Shown piece after piece: positions 1-5,443 of a stretch of DNA of 7,394 nt. The DNA is from an uncultured Campylobacterota bacterium (lineage in GTDB: Bacteria; Campylobacterota; Campylobacteria; Campylobacterales; Arcobacteraceae), in the NCBI GenBank assembly GCA_903821805.1, contig CAIJNA010000114.1, forward strand, positions 1-7,394, read 5' to 3'. The position numbers and the translations under genes are program-made. A model generated the notes under the pieces. It made no database searches and was not told the origin of the DNA. It worked only from the letters and a program-made list of their open reading frames with translations. How positions within the stretch are numbered: the stretch's first letter is position 1; each line of letters starts with the position of its first letter.

Positions 1-665
1 ACACAATCTTCAAATAAATATTTGTGTTCTTTTGGAAGATTTTCAAAAACCATATTTGCCAAATCTCTGATCTCCCATAAGGCTGATTTGCTTGAACGTA
101 GTGCAATGAAGTTTTGAAGACTTCTAGCATTTATGGTCCAAGTTAACTCTGTTTTGTAGCTTTCTGGCAAACAATATTTTGCTTTATCGTTTGCTACACC
201 ATCAATAAGCATAAGTCTTAAATTTTCTAACGCAACTATTGAAGCGAAGTCTACACCTAAAACATCTGTCCATACCAAATACTTCTCAGCTCTTTTCATA
301 TGTTTGTCGCCATATACTTCTTCTTTGTTTGTGTATTTTGCTTTTAGTTCAACCATGCTTGCGCCATCTGTGAAGCTCTGCTCATCTTTTAATTCTTTTA
401 GAGTGTATCTTGTAGATTTTACAGATAAGCTTGCCATTCTGTGACGAGCTAATTCTTGAAGAAGTGCTCTACTGATCCCGCTTATATAAAATGTATAAGA
501 TAGGTGTTCTAAAGTTGAAGCGTGTTTATGTTTATTTCCAACTCTATCTATTAGTTCGCAATCTTTTTCTCCACCATTATCACTTTTATCATGACTATCC
601 CAGCATGTTCTTATAGCTCTTGCACATACATTTAGGCTTGTGTGTTGTAATAATTCCGCTTTCAT
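1..665 (-). CDS. thyX: Flavin-dependent thymidylate synthase ThyX (3' end cut by window edge)
   Basis: ThyX makes dTMP from dUMP in the cytoplasm, using methylene-tetrahydrofolate as carbon donor and FAD/NADPH as reductant; it replaces the unrelated ThyA. The start at 665 gives 221 readable residues before the left edge. The family signature RHRx7S lies at residues 74-84 (RHRMASLSVKS), followed by TRY, part of the FAD/dUMP site. A second conserved block, NARSLQNFIALRSSKSALWE, spans residues 179-198 and continues into IRDLA. The N-terminal stretch around GGEKDCELIDRVGN and KHASTLEHLSYTF is very close to Campylobacter ThyX as I remember it. That protein ends just after the point reached here (FEHCL versus FEDC), so probably only a few residues are missing. 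An AGGAG ribosome binding site sits 5 nt before the ATG, and the gene has its own extended -10 box. It lies downstream of the hemD pair on the same strand, across a 109-nt gap. Confidence 0.96.
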   Translation of the reverse strand, partial: MKAELLQHTSLNVCARAIRTCWDSHDKSDNGGEKDCELIDRVGNKHKHASTLEHLSYTFYISGISRALLQELARHRMASLSVKSTRYTLKELKDEQSFTDGASMVELKAKYTNKEEVYGDKHMKRAEKYLVWTDVLGVDFASIVALENLRLMLIDGVANDKAKYCLPESYKTELTWTINARSLQNFIALRSSKSALWEIRDLANMVFENLPKEHKYLFEDC

Positions 666-670
666 ATTAG

Positions 671-675
671 CTCCT
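671..675 (-). promoter_or_regulatory. Ribosome binding site of thyX
   Basis: AGGAG on the minus strand, five bases before the ATG at 665. This fixes the thyX start, and no other in-frame start with a Shine-Dalgarno lies close by. Confidence 0.85.
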
Positions 676-706
676 ATTGTTTGTTGTCAATTTTTTTAAT
701 TGTGGG

Positions 707-715
707 ATTGTATCA
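707..715 (-). promoter_or_regulatory. thyX promoter, extended -10 box
   Basis: The minus strand reads TGATACAAT, an extended -10 element (TGN plus TACAAT) of the kind typical of sigma-70 promoters in Campylobacterota. Transcription would start about 7 bases further on, near 700, giving a 5' leader of roughly 35 nt that contains the AGGAG site. There is no recognisable -35 hexamer, as is usual in this phylum. The same nonamer occurs before fxsA and, with one base changed, before purT, which supports the call. Confidence 0.7.
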
Positions 716-720
716 AATCT

Positions 721-732
721 GAGTTGTAACTC
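721..732. promoter_or_regulatory. Short perfect inverted repeat upstream of the thyX -10 box (possible operator)
   Basis: GAGTT-GT-AACTC is a perfect 5-bp inverted repeat with a 2-bp centre. It starts 5 bp upstream of the extended -10 box of thyX, covering the spacer and -35 region where a repressor or activator could bind. No T-run follows, so it is not a terminator. A 12-bp palindrome of this kind can occur by chance, and no known regulator is recognised. Confidence 0.2.
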
Positions 733-774
733 TCGAATAAATGTTAATTATATATAATGACGTACAATCTTGAT

Positions 775-1146
775 TTATTGTTCATTTGTAGGTTTTACTT
801 CAATATCCCAAATAACAGATACACCATATTCGTGGTCTAAACATATATATTTAAAGTATTCAGTTTTTGTTTTGTAGCTAAAAAGTCTCACGATAACATC
901 TTTTTTTGCTAATAAATCTCTAACTTCGTTTGGCCCTATTCCTCTTTTCCCCCATTTTAAAAGTGAATTGCCCCATATTCTAAAATTACAAGATGATTCT
1001 GGTGTGAGTTCAAACATCTCTCCGTCTTCAGTTTTCCATGAAGCATTTGAACATGTATAAACTTTTGCATTTTTGCCTTGGACTTTTTTGGTTTCATAGT
1101 TTATGATGCCATTTTCGCAATAAGGACATTTTCCTATGTAGCCCAT
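775..1146 (-). CDS. Stand-alone topoisomerase-type zinc-ribbon (Toprim_Crpt-like) protein, 123 aa
   Basis: A small cytoplasmic protein built almost entirely of one domain resembling the C-terminal repeat of topoisomerases (Toprim_Crpt type). CPYC at residues 7-10 forms the first half of a zinc site, with C32 in a YTCSN motif and C53 before NFRIW as the second half. Next come an IGPNEVRDLL segment (residues 70-79), matching the 'xxxxEVxxLL' helix of the repeat, and a strand-rich tail ending VSVIWDIEV. The stretch between the third and fourth cysteine (about 20 residues, with a DGEMFELTPESS insert) is longer than I expect for the family. There is no catalytic topoisomerase domain, so DNA or RNA binding is an inference from fold and the exact role is unknown. 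The ATG lies 3 nt after the hemD stop with only a weak upstream GAGG, so translation is probably coupled to hemD. Confidence 0.8.
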   Translation of the reverse strand: MGYIGKCPYCENGIINYETKKVQGKNAKVYTCSNASWKTEDGEMFELTPESSCNFRIWGNSLLKWGKRGIGPNEVRDLLAKKDVIVRLFSYKTKTEYFKYICLDHEYGVSVIWDIEVKPTNEQ

Positions 1147-1149
1147 GTT

Positions 1150-1848
1150 TTAAGCCAAAACCTCTAAAGCTTTTGCAACACAAGCTTCTAGTGAAACATC
1201 ATCTGAAAGAATAGGTTTAATATGTGGCGGGAAATATTTGGCTGTTGTGTTTCCTATTGCTATAGCTTTAAAACTATCATCCCATAAATTATTGTTCAAA
1301 AAACATTTTATAGTTGATGGGGCTGAAAATATTATTATTGAGCCTTTTGGCAGTGGTTCGATATTTTCGTAATCATTGCAAATAGTTTCGTAAACTACAA
1401 GTTCATGGCAGTCGATAGTGTCTTTGGAATTCGTCTTTAAAATAGATACTAGATTCGAAACAACTTCTTTACCTCTTATATATAGCAGTTTTTGTATCTT
1501 TTTTGACTCATGATTTTTGGCTCTATTTTGGAATAACTCTGCAAGTTCATGTGCAAAATCATCACCATGTTTTTTTGTCCCAACGAATTTTAGGTTTCCT
1601 CCTGTCTTGTTTATTACATCGCCAGTTCTTTGTGCTATAGCGTATGCAGGTATATTTTTCCACGAGTCGTTGCATTTATTAATTCCCAAAACAGCATTTT
1701 TTGAAGTAAAAATAATTCCATCGTAATCATTTAGTAATAGATTTTGTTCTATAAAAGATATTTTAAAAATTTGTAGATTTTTTGCTCCGACCACTTGTTT
1801 GTCGCCTAAAACATAAATATTTTTTTTGGTTTGTATTTGTGAAGCCAT
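1150..1848 (-). CDS. hemD: Uroporphyrinogen-III synthase HemD
   Basis: HemD closes and inverts ring D of hydroxymethylbilane to give uroporphyrinogen III, the last common precursor of haem, sirohaem and cobalamin; it acts in the cytoplasm directly after HemC. At 232 aa it has the usual family length. The family is poorly conserved, but its landmarks are visible in order: IYVLGDK near the N-terminus (11-17), IIFTSKNAV (45-53), YAIAQRTGDVINKTG (69-83), LLYIRGKEVVSNL (121-133), VVYET (151-155), IIFSAPSTIKCF (172-183) and AIAIGNTTAKYF (195-206). These are the paired strand/helix elements of the two-lobed fold. The ATG is the only reasonable start, because IYVLGDK sits right behind it. It has no Shine-Dalgarno, and a TACAAT box lies only 5 nt upstream, which suggests a leaderless message. 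hemC is in this window too, but in a different, oppositely directed unit. Confidence 0.92.
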   Translation of the reverse strand: MASQIQTKKNIYVLGDKQVVGAKNLQIFKISFIEQNLLLNDYDGIIFTSKNAVLGINKCNDSWKNIPAYAIAQRTGDVINKTGGNLKFVGTKKHGDDFAHELAELFQNRAKNHESKKIQKLLYIRGKEVVSNLVSILKTNSKDTIDCHELVVYETICNDYENIEPLPKGSIIIFSAPSTIKCFLNNNLWDDSFKAIAIGNTTAKYFPPHIKPILSDDVSLEACVAKALEVLA

Positions 1849-1853
1849 GATTT

Positions 1854-1859
1854 ATTGTA
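1854..1859 (-). promoter_or_regulatory. Candidate hemD -10 box, possibly giving a leaderless mRNA
   Basis: The minus strand reads CCTATACAATAAATC directly before the hemD ATG. The hexamer TACAAT ends 5 nt before the A of the start codon. With the usual 6-7 nt to the transcription start, the message would begin at or within a base or two of the ATG. It lacks the TG of an extended -10. Another promoter further upstream in the AT-rich region up to 1934 cannot be excluded. Confidence 0.45.
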
Positions 1860-1889
1860 TAGGATTTACAATTTTATTTGGTTTAAATT

Positions 1890-1898
1890 TGGTACAAT
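1890..1898 (+). promoter_or_regulatory. purT promoter, extended -10 box
   Basis: TGGTACAAT, an extended -10 element matching the nonamers before thyX and fxsA except for the variable third base. The start of transcription would be near 1905, leaving a leader of about 30 nt with AAGGA at 1923-1927, seven bases before the purT ATG. The leader is too short for a riboswitch. The box lies in the 86-bp region divergent with hemD. Confidence 0.7.
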
Positions 1899-1934
1899 TT
1901 TTTAAATTGCAAAAAAGAAAATAAGGAAATTGGA

Positions 1935-3101
1935 ATGAAATTTACAGCTCCATTGAAATCAAACAGTAAAAAAATAATGCTTCTTGGAAGTGGTGAACTT
2001 GGAAAAGAAGTTGTTATTGAAGCTCAAAGATTGGGAATAGAAACTGTTGCTGTTGATAGCTACGCGAACGCACCAGCACATTTGGTTGCAAATCGAAGCT
2101 ATGTTATAAATATGAAAAATCAAGATGAACTTTTGGATGTTATTAGAAGAGAAAAACCTGATTTTATTTTGCCTGAGGTTGAAGCTATAAGTATAGCGGC
2201 TCTTTTTCAAGCAGAAAAAGAAGGTTTTCATGTGATTCCAAATGCTGAAGCTGTAAATAAAACAATGAACAGAAAAAATATTCGAGTTTTTGCTTGTGAG
2301 GAATTGAAACTTTCAGCATCAAAATATGAATTCGTTATAACTTATGAAGGTCTTCAAAGTGCTGCAAATAAAATGGGATTCCCTTGCGTTATAAAGCCTG
2401 TTATGAGTAGTAGCGGACATGGACAAAGCGTTGCTAGAAGTGCGGATGATTTGCCTAAATCTTGGGAATTAGCAAAAGAAGCTCGAGGTGATGCTAGCGA
2501 ACTTATTGTTGAAGAATTTATAACGTTTGACTATGAAATAACACTTTTAACTGTTAGAAATGAAACAGGAACAGTTTTCTGTGAGCCTATTGGTCATATT
2601 CAAAAAGATGGTGATTATATTTTCTCATGGCAACCAATGGAGATGAGCGAAATTGCAAAAGCAAAATCAATCGAAATCGCTCAAAAGATAACTGATGGAC
2701 TTGGCGGTAGAGGTTTGTTTGGTGTTGAACTTTTTGTAAAAGGTGATGATGTTTACTTTAGTGAAGTTAGTCCACGTCCACACGATACTGGAATGGTTAC
2801 TTTAATAACACAATCTCAAAGTGAATTTGCACTTCATGTAAGAGCTGTTTTAGGACTTCCACTTGACTTTATAACTTATGGAGCTGGAGCTAGTGCAGCT
2901 TATAAATCTACAACTGATACTTTTGCTCCTGAACTTTTGGTTGGAAGTGAATTATTTACAAAAAATTCTTTCGTAAGAGTATTTGGAAAACCACAAAGTC
3001 ATATTGGACGAAGAATGGCTGTTGCGCTTACGTTTGACGCAAAGAGTAGTGAAGTAGCTCTAGAAAATGCAAAAGCACTGATAGGAAAAATTAGCGAATA
3101 A
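1935..3101 (+). CDS. purT: Formate-dependent phosphoribosylglycinamide formyltransferase PurT (GAR transformylase 2)
   Basis: PurT forms formyl-GAR from GAR, formate and ATP in the third step of purine synthesis, independently of the folate-using PurN. At 388 aa it is close to the 392 aa of the E. coli enzyme. It is an ATP-grasp protein. The N-terminal lobe carries MLLGSGELGKEV (15-26) and the GAR-binding segment LPEVEAIS (79-86); MNRKNIRVFACEEL (111-124) follows. The ATP-binding part has CVIKPVMSSSGHGQS (151-165) and IVEEFITFDYEITLL (191-205). The metal and phosphate region has GLFGVELFV (260-268) and FSEVSPRPHDTGMVTL (275-290). The flexible loop reads SSSGHGQ, where E. coli PurT has SSSGKGQ; I believe histidine also occurs in other PurT proteins, so activity is expected. 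AAGGA 7 nt before the ATG supports the start. It is transcribed from its own promoter, and no clear terminator follows, so some read-through into fxsA is possible. Confidence 0.97.
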   Translation: MKFTAPLKSNSKKIMLLGSGELGKEVVIEAQRLGIETVAVDSYANAPAHLVANRSYVINMKNQDELLDVIRREKPDFILPEVEAISIAALFQAEKEGFHVIPNAEAVNKTMNRKNIRVFACEELKLSASKYEFVITYEGLQSAANKMGFPCVIKPVMSSSGHGQSVARSADDLPKSWELAKEARGDASELIVEEFITFDYEITLLTVRNETGTVFCEPIGHIQKDGDYIFSWQPMEMSEIAKAKSIEIAQKITDGLGGRGLFGVELFVKGDDVYFSEVSPRPHDTGMVTLITQSQSEFALHVRAVLGLPLDFITYGAGASAAYKSTTDTFAPELLVGSELFTKNSFVRVFGKPQSHIGRRMAVALTFDAKSSEVALENAKALIGKISE

Positions 3102-3130
3102 TTTGCTTCAGTGTTTAATTTTGGCTTTTT

Positions 3131-3139
3131 TGATACAAT
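3131..3139 (+). promoter_or_regulatory. fxsA-operon promoter, extended -10 box
   Basis: TGATACAAT preceded by a T-rich run (CTTTTT), identical to the thyX box on the other strand. Transcription would begin near 3146, about 30 nt before the GTG start of fxsA. It is the only promoter-like element I see for the fxsA-CPNC-hemC-pgi-pglB run, whose inner gaps are 18 nt or less. Confidence 0.7.
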
Positions 3140-3163
3140 CTTTACCAAATAATCCGAACCAAT

Positions 3164-3170
3164 AAAGGGA
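3164..3170 (+). promoter_or_regulatory. Ribosome binding site that fixes the GTG start of fxsA
   Basis: AAAGGGA ends 5 nt before GTG at 3176. The nearby ATG at 3181 is in another frame, so the Shine-Dalgarno position argues for GTG as the true start. Confidence 0.75.
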
Positions 3171-3175
3171 AAATA

Positions 3176-3670
3176 GTGTTTTATGTCTTCATTTATCTAT
3201 TCTTAGAAATTACAGTTTCTGTATATTTTGCCTCTATGCTTGGGGGATTTTATACATTTTTAGAAGTTATCGGATCGGCATTTATTGGGATGTTTTTACT
3301 TAAAAACTTCAAATACTCACTTATGTTAAATATTCAGAGTTTAACAAAAGGGGAGATAAATCAAGCTGACTTTGTTAAGCAAAATGTTGGAAATGCACTC
3401 GGTGCTTTTTTGCTTATAATGCCTGGATTTTTAACAGATATCATGGGAGTTTTGCTTCAATTTGGATTGATATCAAATCTTCTTACTAAGATTTTTAAAT
3501 TTAAACCAACTGCAACAAATAAAACAAAAGAAGATGAGTTTTTCCAACAATTTGGAAATTTTGAAGAAACAAACTTCAACTACAAAAACAAAAGGAGATA
3601 TGAAAATGATGAAATCATTGATGTTGAAATTATTGACGATAGCAGGTCTATCGATTCTAATAAGCGCTAA
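3176..3670 (+). CDS. fxsA: FxsA-family inner-membrane protein
   Basis: A 164-residue membrane protein. Its hydrophobic segments lie at about 2-20, 24-44 and 72-104; the last is long enough for two spans or a re-entrant hairpin. The family core is visible as KGEINQADF (58-66) followed by GAFLLIMPGFLTDIMGVLL (76-94), equivalent to the LLLIPGFLTD block of FxsA proteins. The tail from about 110 is charged and ends in an acidic stretch with IIDVEII (147-153), an ending that recurs in FxsA homologues. In E. coli, FxsA overproduction relieves F-plasmid exclusion of phage T7; its normal role is unknown, so the symbol denotes family only. The start is GTG behind AAAGGGA. The final 21 codons overlap the signal peptide of the next gene in another frame. 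As I recall, Campylobacter jejuni also has a small membrane-protein gene just before hemC. Confidence 0.85.
   Translation: MFYVFIYLFLEITVSVYFASMLGGFYTFLEVIGSAFIGMFLLKNFKYSLMLNIQSLTKGEINQADFVKQNVGNALGAFLLIMPGFLTDIMGVLLQFGLISNLLTKIFKFKPTATNKTKEDEFFQQFGNFEETNFNYKNKRRYENDEIIDVEIIDDSRSIDSNKR
3592..3597 (+). promoter_or_regulatory. Ribosome binding site of the CPNC gene, inside fxsA
   Basis: AAGGAG within the fxsA reading frame. Three in-frame ATGs follow at 3600, 3606 and 3609, at 2, 8 and 11 nt from the site. The ATG at 3606 has the best spacing and is taken as the start. The longer frame open back to an ATG at 3534 has no such site and would put 24 hydrophilic residues before the signal peptide. 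Confidence 0.8.
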
Positions 3671-4454
3671 TTTATTTGGTGCTGATGATATTGCAAAAAA
3701 ACTAACTTCTTATGAAAAACAAAGAATAAGTGCAAATCCGCAAGTTCAGCTAAAAAGTTTACAATTAGCATTTGTTAAAAATTTAGATGATGGGTGGAAA
3801 GGTTATTTGTTTAAACTTTCTGTTGTTTTACAAGGAAAAACAATAAACACAACAGACATTATTTTTTCAAATGGAAAACAAGTTACGGCTGATCTTCGAA
3901 AAGTGACTGGATTTGATTATAAAAGATTTATGCACCCAACGCTTAGTGCAAAATATTATGATAAAAAAAGACTTATTGCAGGAAACGCAAATGCTAAACA
4001 CAAATTAGTAGTTTTTAGTGATCCACTTTGTCCAAACTGTACGGCTGAAGTTCCTGATATTATTAAGGATGTAAAAGCAAATCCTAAATTATTTTCACTT
4101 TACTATTTTGCATTCCCGCTTGATATGCATCCAACTGCAAAAGCACTTTCAAAAGCCGCAATGATTGCTGAAAATTTAGGGCAAAAAGATGTAACTTATA
4201 GACTATATACAGCAGATTTTGAAAAGTTTTTCAATCCTTATGAGCTTAAAGATGAGAAAAAAGCCATTGACGTTTTCAATAAAATATTTAAAACGAATAT
4301 CCAATTAGCTGATGTCAATAATACAAAAATAACTATTGAACTAGCAGAAGATATGAAAATGTCTGAAGAAGCATTTATTGGCGGTACACCTACAATATTT
4401 TTTGATGGCGAAGTTGATGTTATGAGAAACAAATACAAAGAAAAAATAAAATAA
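3606..4454 (+). CDS. Periplasmic thioredoxin-fold thiol:disulfide oxidoreductase (DsbA/DsbC-like, CPNC)
   Basis: A predicted exported dithiol oxidoreductase or isomerase of 282 aa. Residues 1 to about 26 are a signal peptide (MMKSLMLKLL, then a hydrophobic core ending LFGA). Residues about 27-125 form an N-terminal domain without recognised motifs, in the position of the dimerisation domain of DsbC/DsbG-like proteins. The thioredoxin fold follows, with LVVFSDPLCPNC; the active-site cysteines are C142 and C145, and the cis-proline loop is GGTPT with P262. These are the only cysteines. The helical insert of about 115 residues between them fits DsbA/DsbC better than plain thioredoxin. Whether it oxidises, isomerises or serves cytochrome c maturation cannot be told. 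A bacterial N-glycosylation sequon, DVNNT (236-240), is present. Starting at 3606 it overlaps fxsA by 65 bp; tandem TAA codons end it 11 nt before hemC. Confidence 0.82.
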   Translation: MMKSLMLKLLTIAGLSILISANLFGADDIAKKLTSYEKQRISANPQVQLKSLQLAFVKNLDDGWKGYLFKLSVVLQGKTINTTDIIFSNGKQVTADLRKVTGFDYKRFMHPTLSAKYYDKKRLIAGNANAKHKLVVFSDPLCPNCTAEVPDIIKDVKANPKLFSLYYFAFPLDMHPTAKALSKAAMIAENLGQKDVTYRLYTADFEKFFNPYELKDEKKAIDVFNKIFKTNIQLADVNNTKITIELAEDMKMSEEAFIGGTPTIFFDGEVDVMRNKYKEKIK

Positions 4455-4465
4455 TAAGAGGGATA

Positions 4466-5425
4466 ATGAAGAAGATTATAATAGCAACTAGAAGAAGTGA
4501 TTTGGCACTTTGGCAAGCTTATAATATCAAGGCGAAGATAGAAGCTGGCTATCCTGAAATAGAAGTTGAGCTAAATCTTATTGTTTCAAATGGAGATAAA
4601 GTTTTAGATAAACCACTCGCTTTAATTGGTGGAAAAGGACACTTTACAAAAGAACTTGAAGATGAAATGCTAGCTGGAAATGCACATATGGCTGTTCATA
4701 GCTTAAAAGATGTTCCGACATTTATCCCAGATGGCTTAGAACTTGTTGCGATTACCGAAAGACAAGATCAAAGTGATGTTTTTTTATCTCATAAATACAA
4801 AAATCTTGAAGAATTACCTCAAGGTGCTGTTGTAGGAACTACTAGTCTTAGAAGAAGAATGCAACTTCTGAAAATAAGACCAGATTTACAAGTTAAAGAT
4901 TTAAGGGGAAATGTTAACACAAGACTTAGAAAGTTAAGTGAAGGGGAATATGATGGAATCATTTTGGCATATATTGGACTTCATAGACTTGATCTTTTAA
5001 AAGATATCCCTTTTGTTGAAAAACTTCCATTGGCACTCATGATACCGCCAATGGGACAAGCTGCACTTGGAATTGAAATAGTTTGTAACGATCCAAAAAT
5101 AAGAGAAATAGCTATGACATTAAATCATGAGCCAACATTTATTGCTACTAAAGTTGAAAGAGACTTTATTGCTATTATTGGTGCTGGGTGTTCTGCCCCT
5201 GTCGCTTGTAATGCAACTATTAGTGAAGAAACTATCACTTTGCAAACAATGATTGGTTATCCAAACGGGACAAATATTATCGCAAAAACACTATCTGTTG
5301 ATATTAGTGAATATGCTACTTTGGGTCAAAAAATGGCCGATTTGATGATCGCTGATGGTGTTTTGGATATCTTAAGGGATGCTCCAAATCTAGCATTTAA
5401 AGAGACAAGACCTGATCGAATCTGA
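4466..5425 (+). CDS. hemC: Hydroxymethylbilane synthase (porphobilinogen deaminase) HemC
   Basis: HemC joins four porphobilinogen units into hydroxymethylbilane in the cytoplasm; HemD then cyclises the product. The protein has 319 aa, normal for the family. Diagnostic parts are TRRSDLALWQA (8-18), GGKGHFTKELEDEML (55-69), HSLKDVP (78-84) with the catalytic aspartate D82, VVGTTSLRRRMQL (122-134), LRGNVNTRLRKL (146-157) and PPMGQAALGIE (194-204). The cofactor cysteine that holds the dipyrromethane primer is C242 in GAGCSAPVA, the same number as in E. coli. The ATG follows GAGGGA by two bases, and the gene sits 11 nt after the CPNC gene and 18 nt before pgi, so it is inside the operon begun by fxsA. 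Its partner hemD is about 2.6 kb away on the opposite strand. Confidence 0.97.
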   Translation: MKKIIIATRRSDLALWQAYNIKAKIEAGYPEIEVELNLIVSNGDKVLDKPLALIGGKGHFTKELEDEMLAGNAHMAVHSLKDVPTFIPDGLELVAITERQDQSDVFLSHKYKNLEELPQGAVVGTTSLRRRMQLLKIRPDLQVKDLRGNVNTRLRKLSEGEYDGIILAYIGLHRLDLLKDIPFVEKLPLALMIPPMGQAALGIEIVCNDPKIREIAMTLNHEPTFIATKVERDFIAIIGAGCSAPVACNATISEETITLQTMIGYPNGTNIIAKTLSVDISEYATLGQKMADLMIADGVLDILRDAPNLAFKETRPDRI

Positions 5426-5443
5426 TACGCACTAAGGAACAAA

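Noticed and set aside
685..690. TTGACA on the minus strand just before thyX, resembling a -35 box
   Set aside because: A matching -10 would fall on the Shine-Dalgarno and start codon, so it could not drive thyX; the TGATACAAT box further upstream is far better placed.
688..702. Inverted repeat CAATT-TTTTT-AATTG in the thyX leader as a terminator or attenuator
   Set aside because: The stem is 5 bp and almost all A-T, too weak to be an intrinsic terminator, and it probably reflects base composition.
1517..1726. 69-codon open frame on the plus strand inside hemD
   Set aside because: It lies wholly antisense to a well-supported hemD frame, has no ribosome binding site and shows no recognisable motif.
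1959..2231. 90-codon open frame on the minus strand inside purT
   Set aside because: Antisense shadow of purT in AT-rich sequence; composition is low-complexity and no family is recognisable.
3102..3130. Possible terminator after purT
   Set aside because: There is a short T-run but no GC-containing hairpin before it, so no intrinsic terminator can be supported.
3534..3605. Upstream ATG at 3534 as the start of the CPNC gene
   Set aside because: It would add 24 hydrophilic residues before the signal peptide, has no Shine-Dalgarno and would lengthen the fxsA overlap to 137 bp; AAGGAG at 3592-3597 points to 3606.
4238..4516. 92-codon open frame on the minus strand across the CPNC-hemC junction
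   Set aside because: Antisense to two confident genes, with no start signals.
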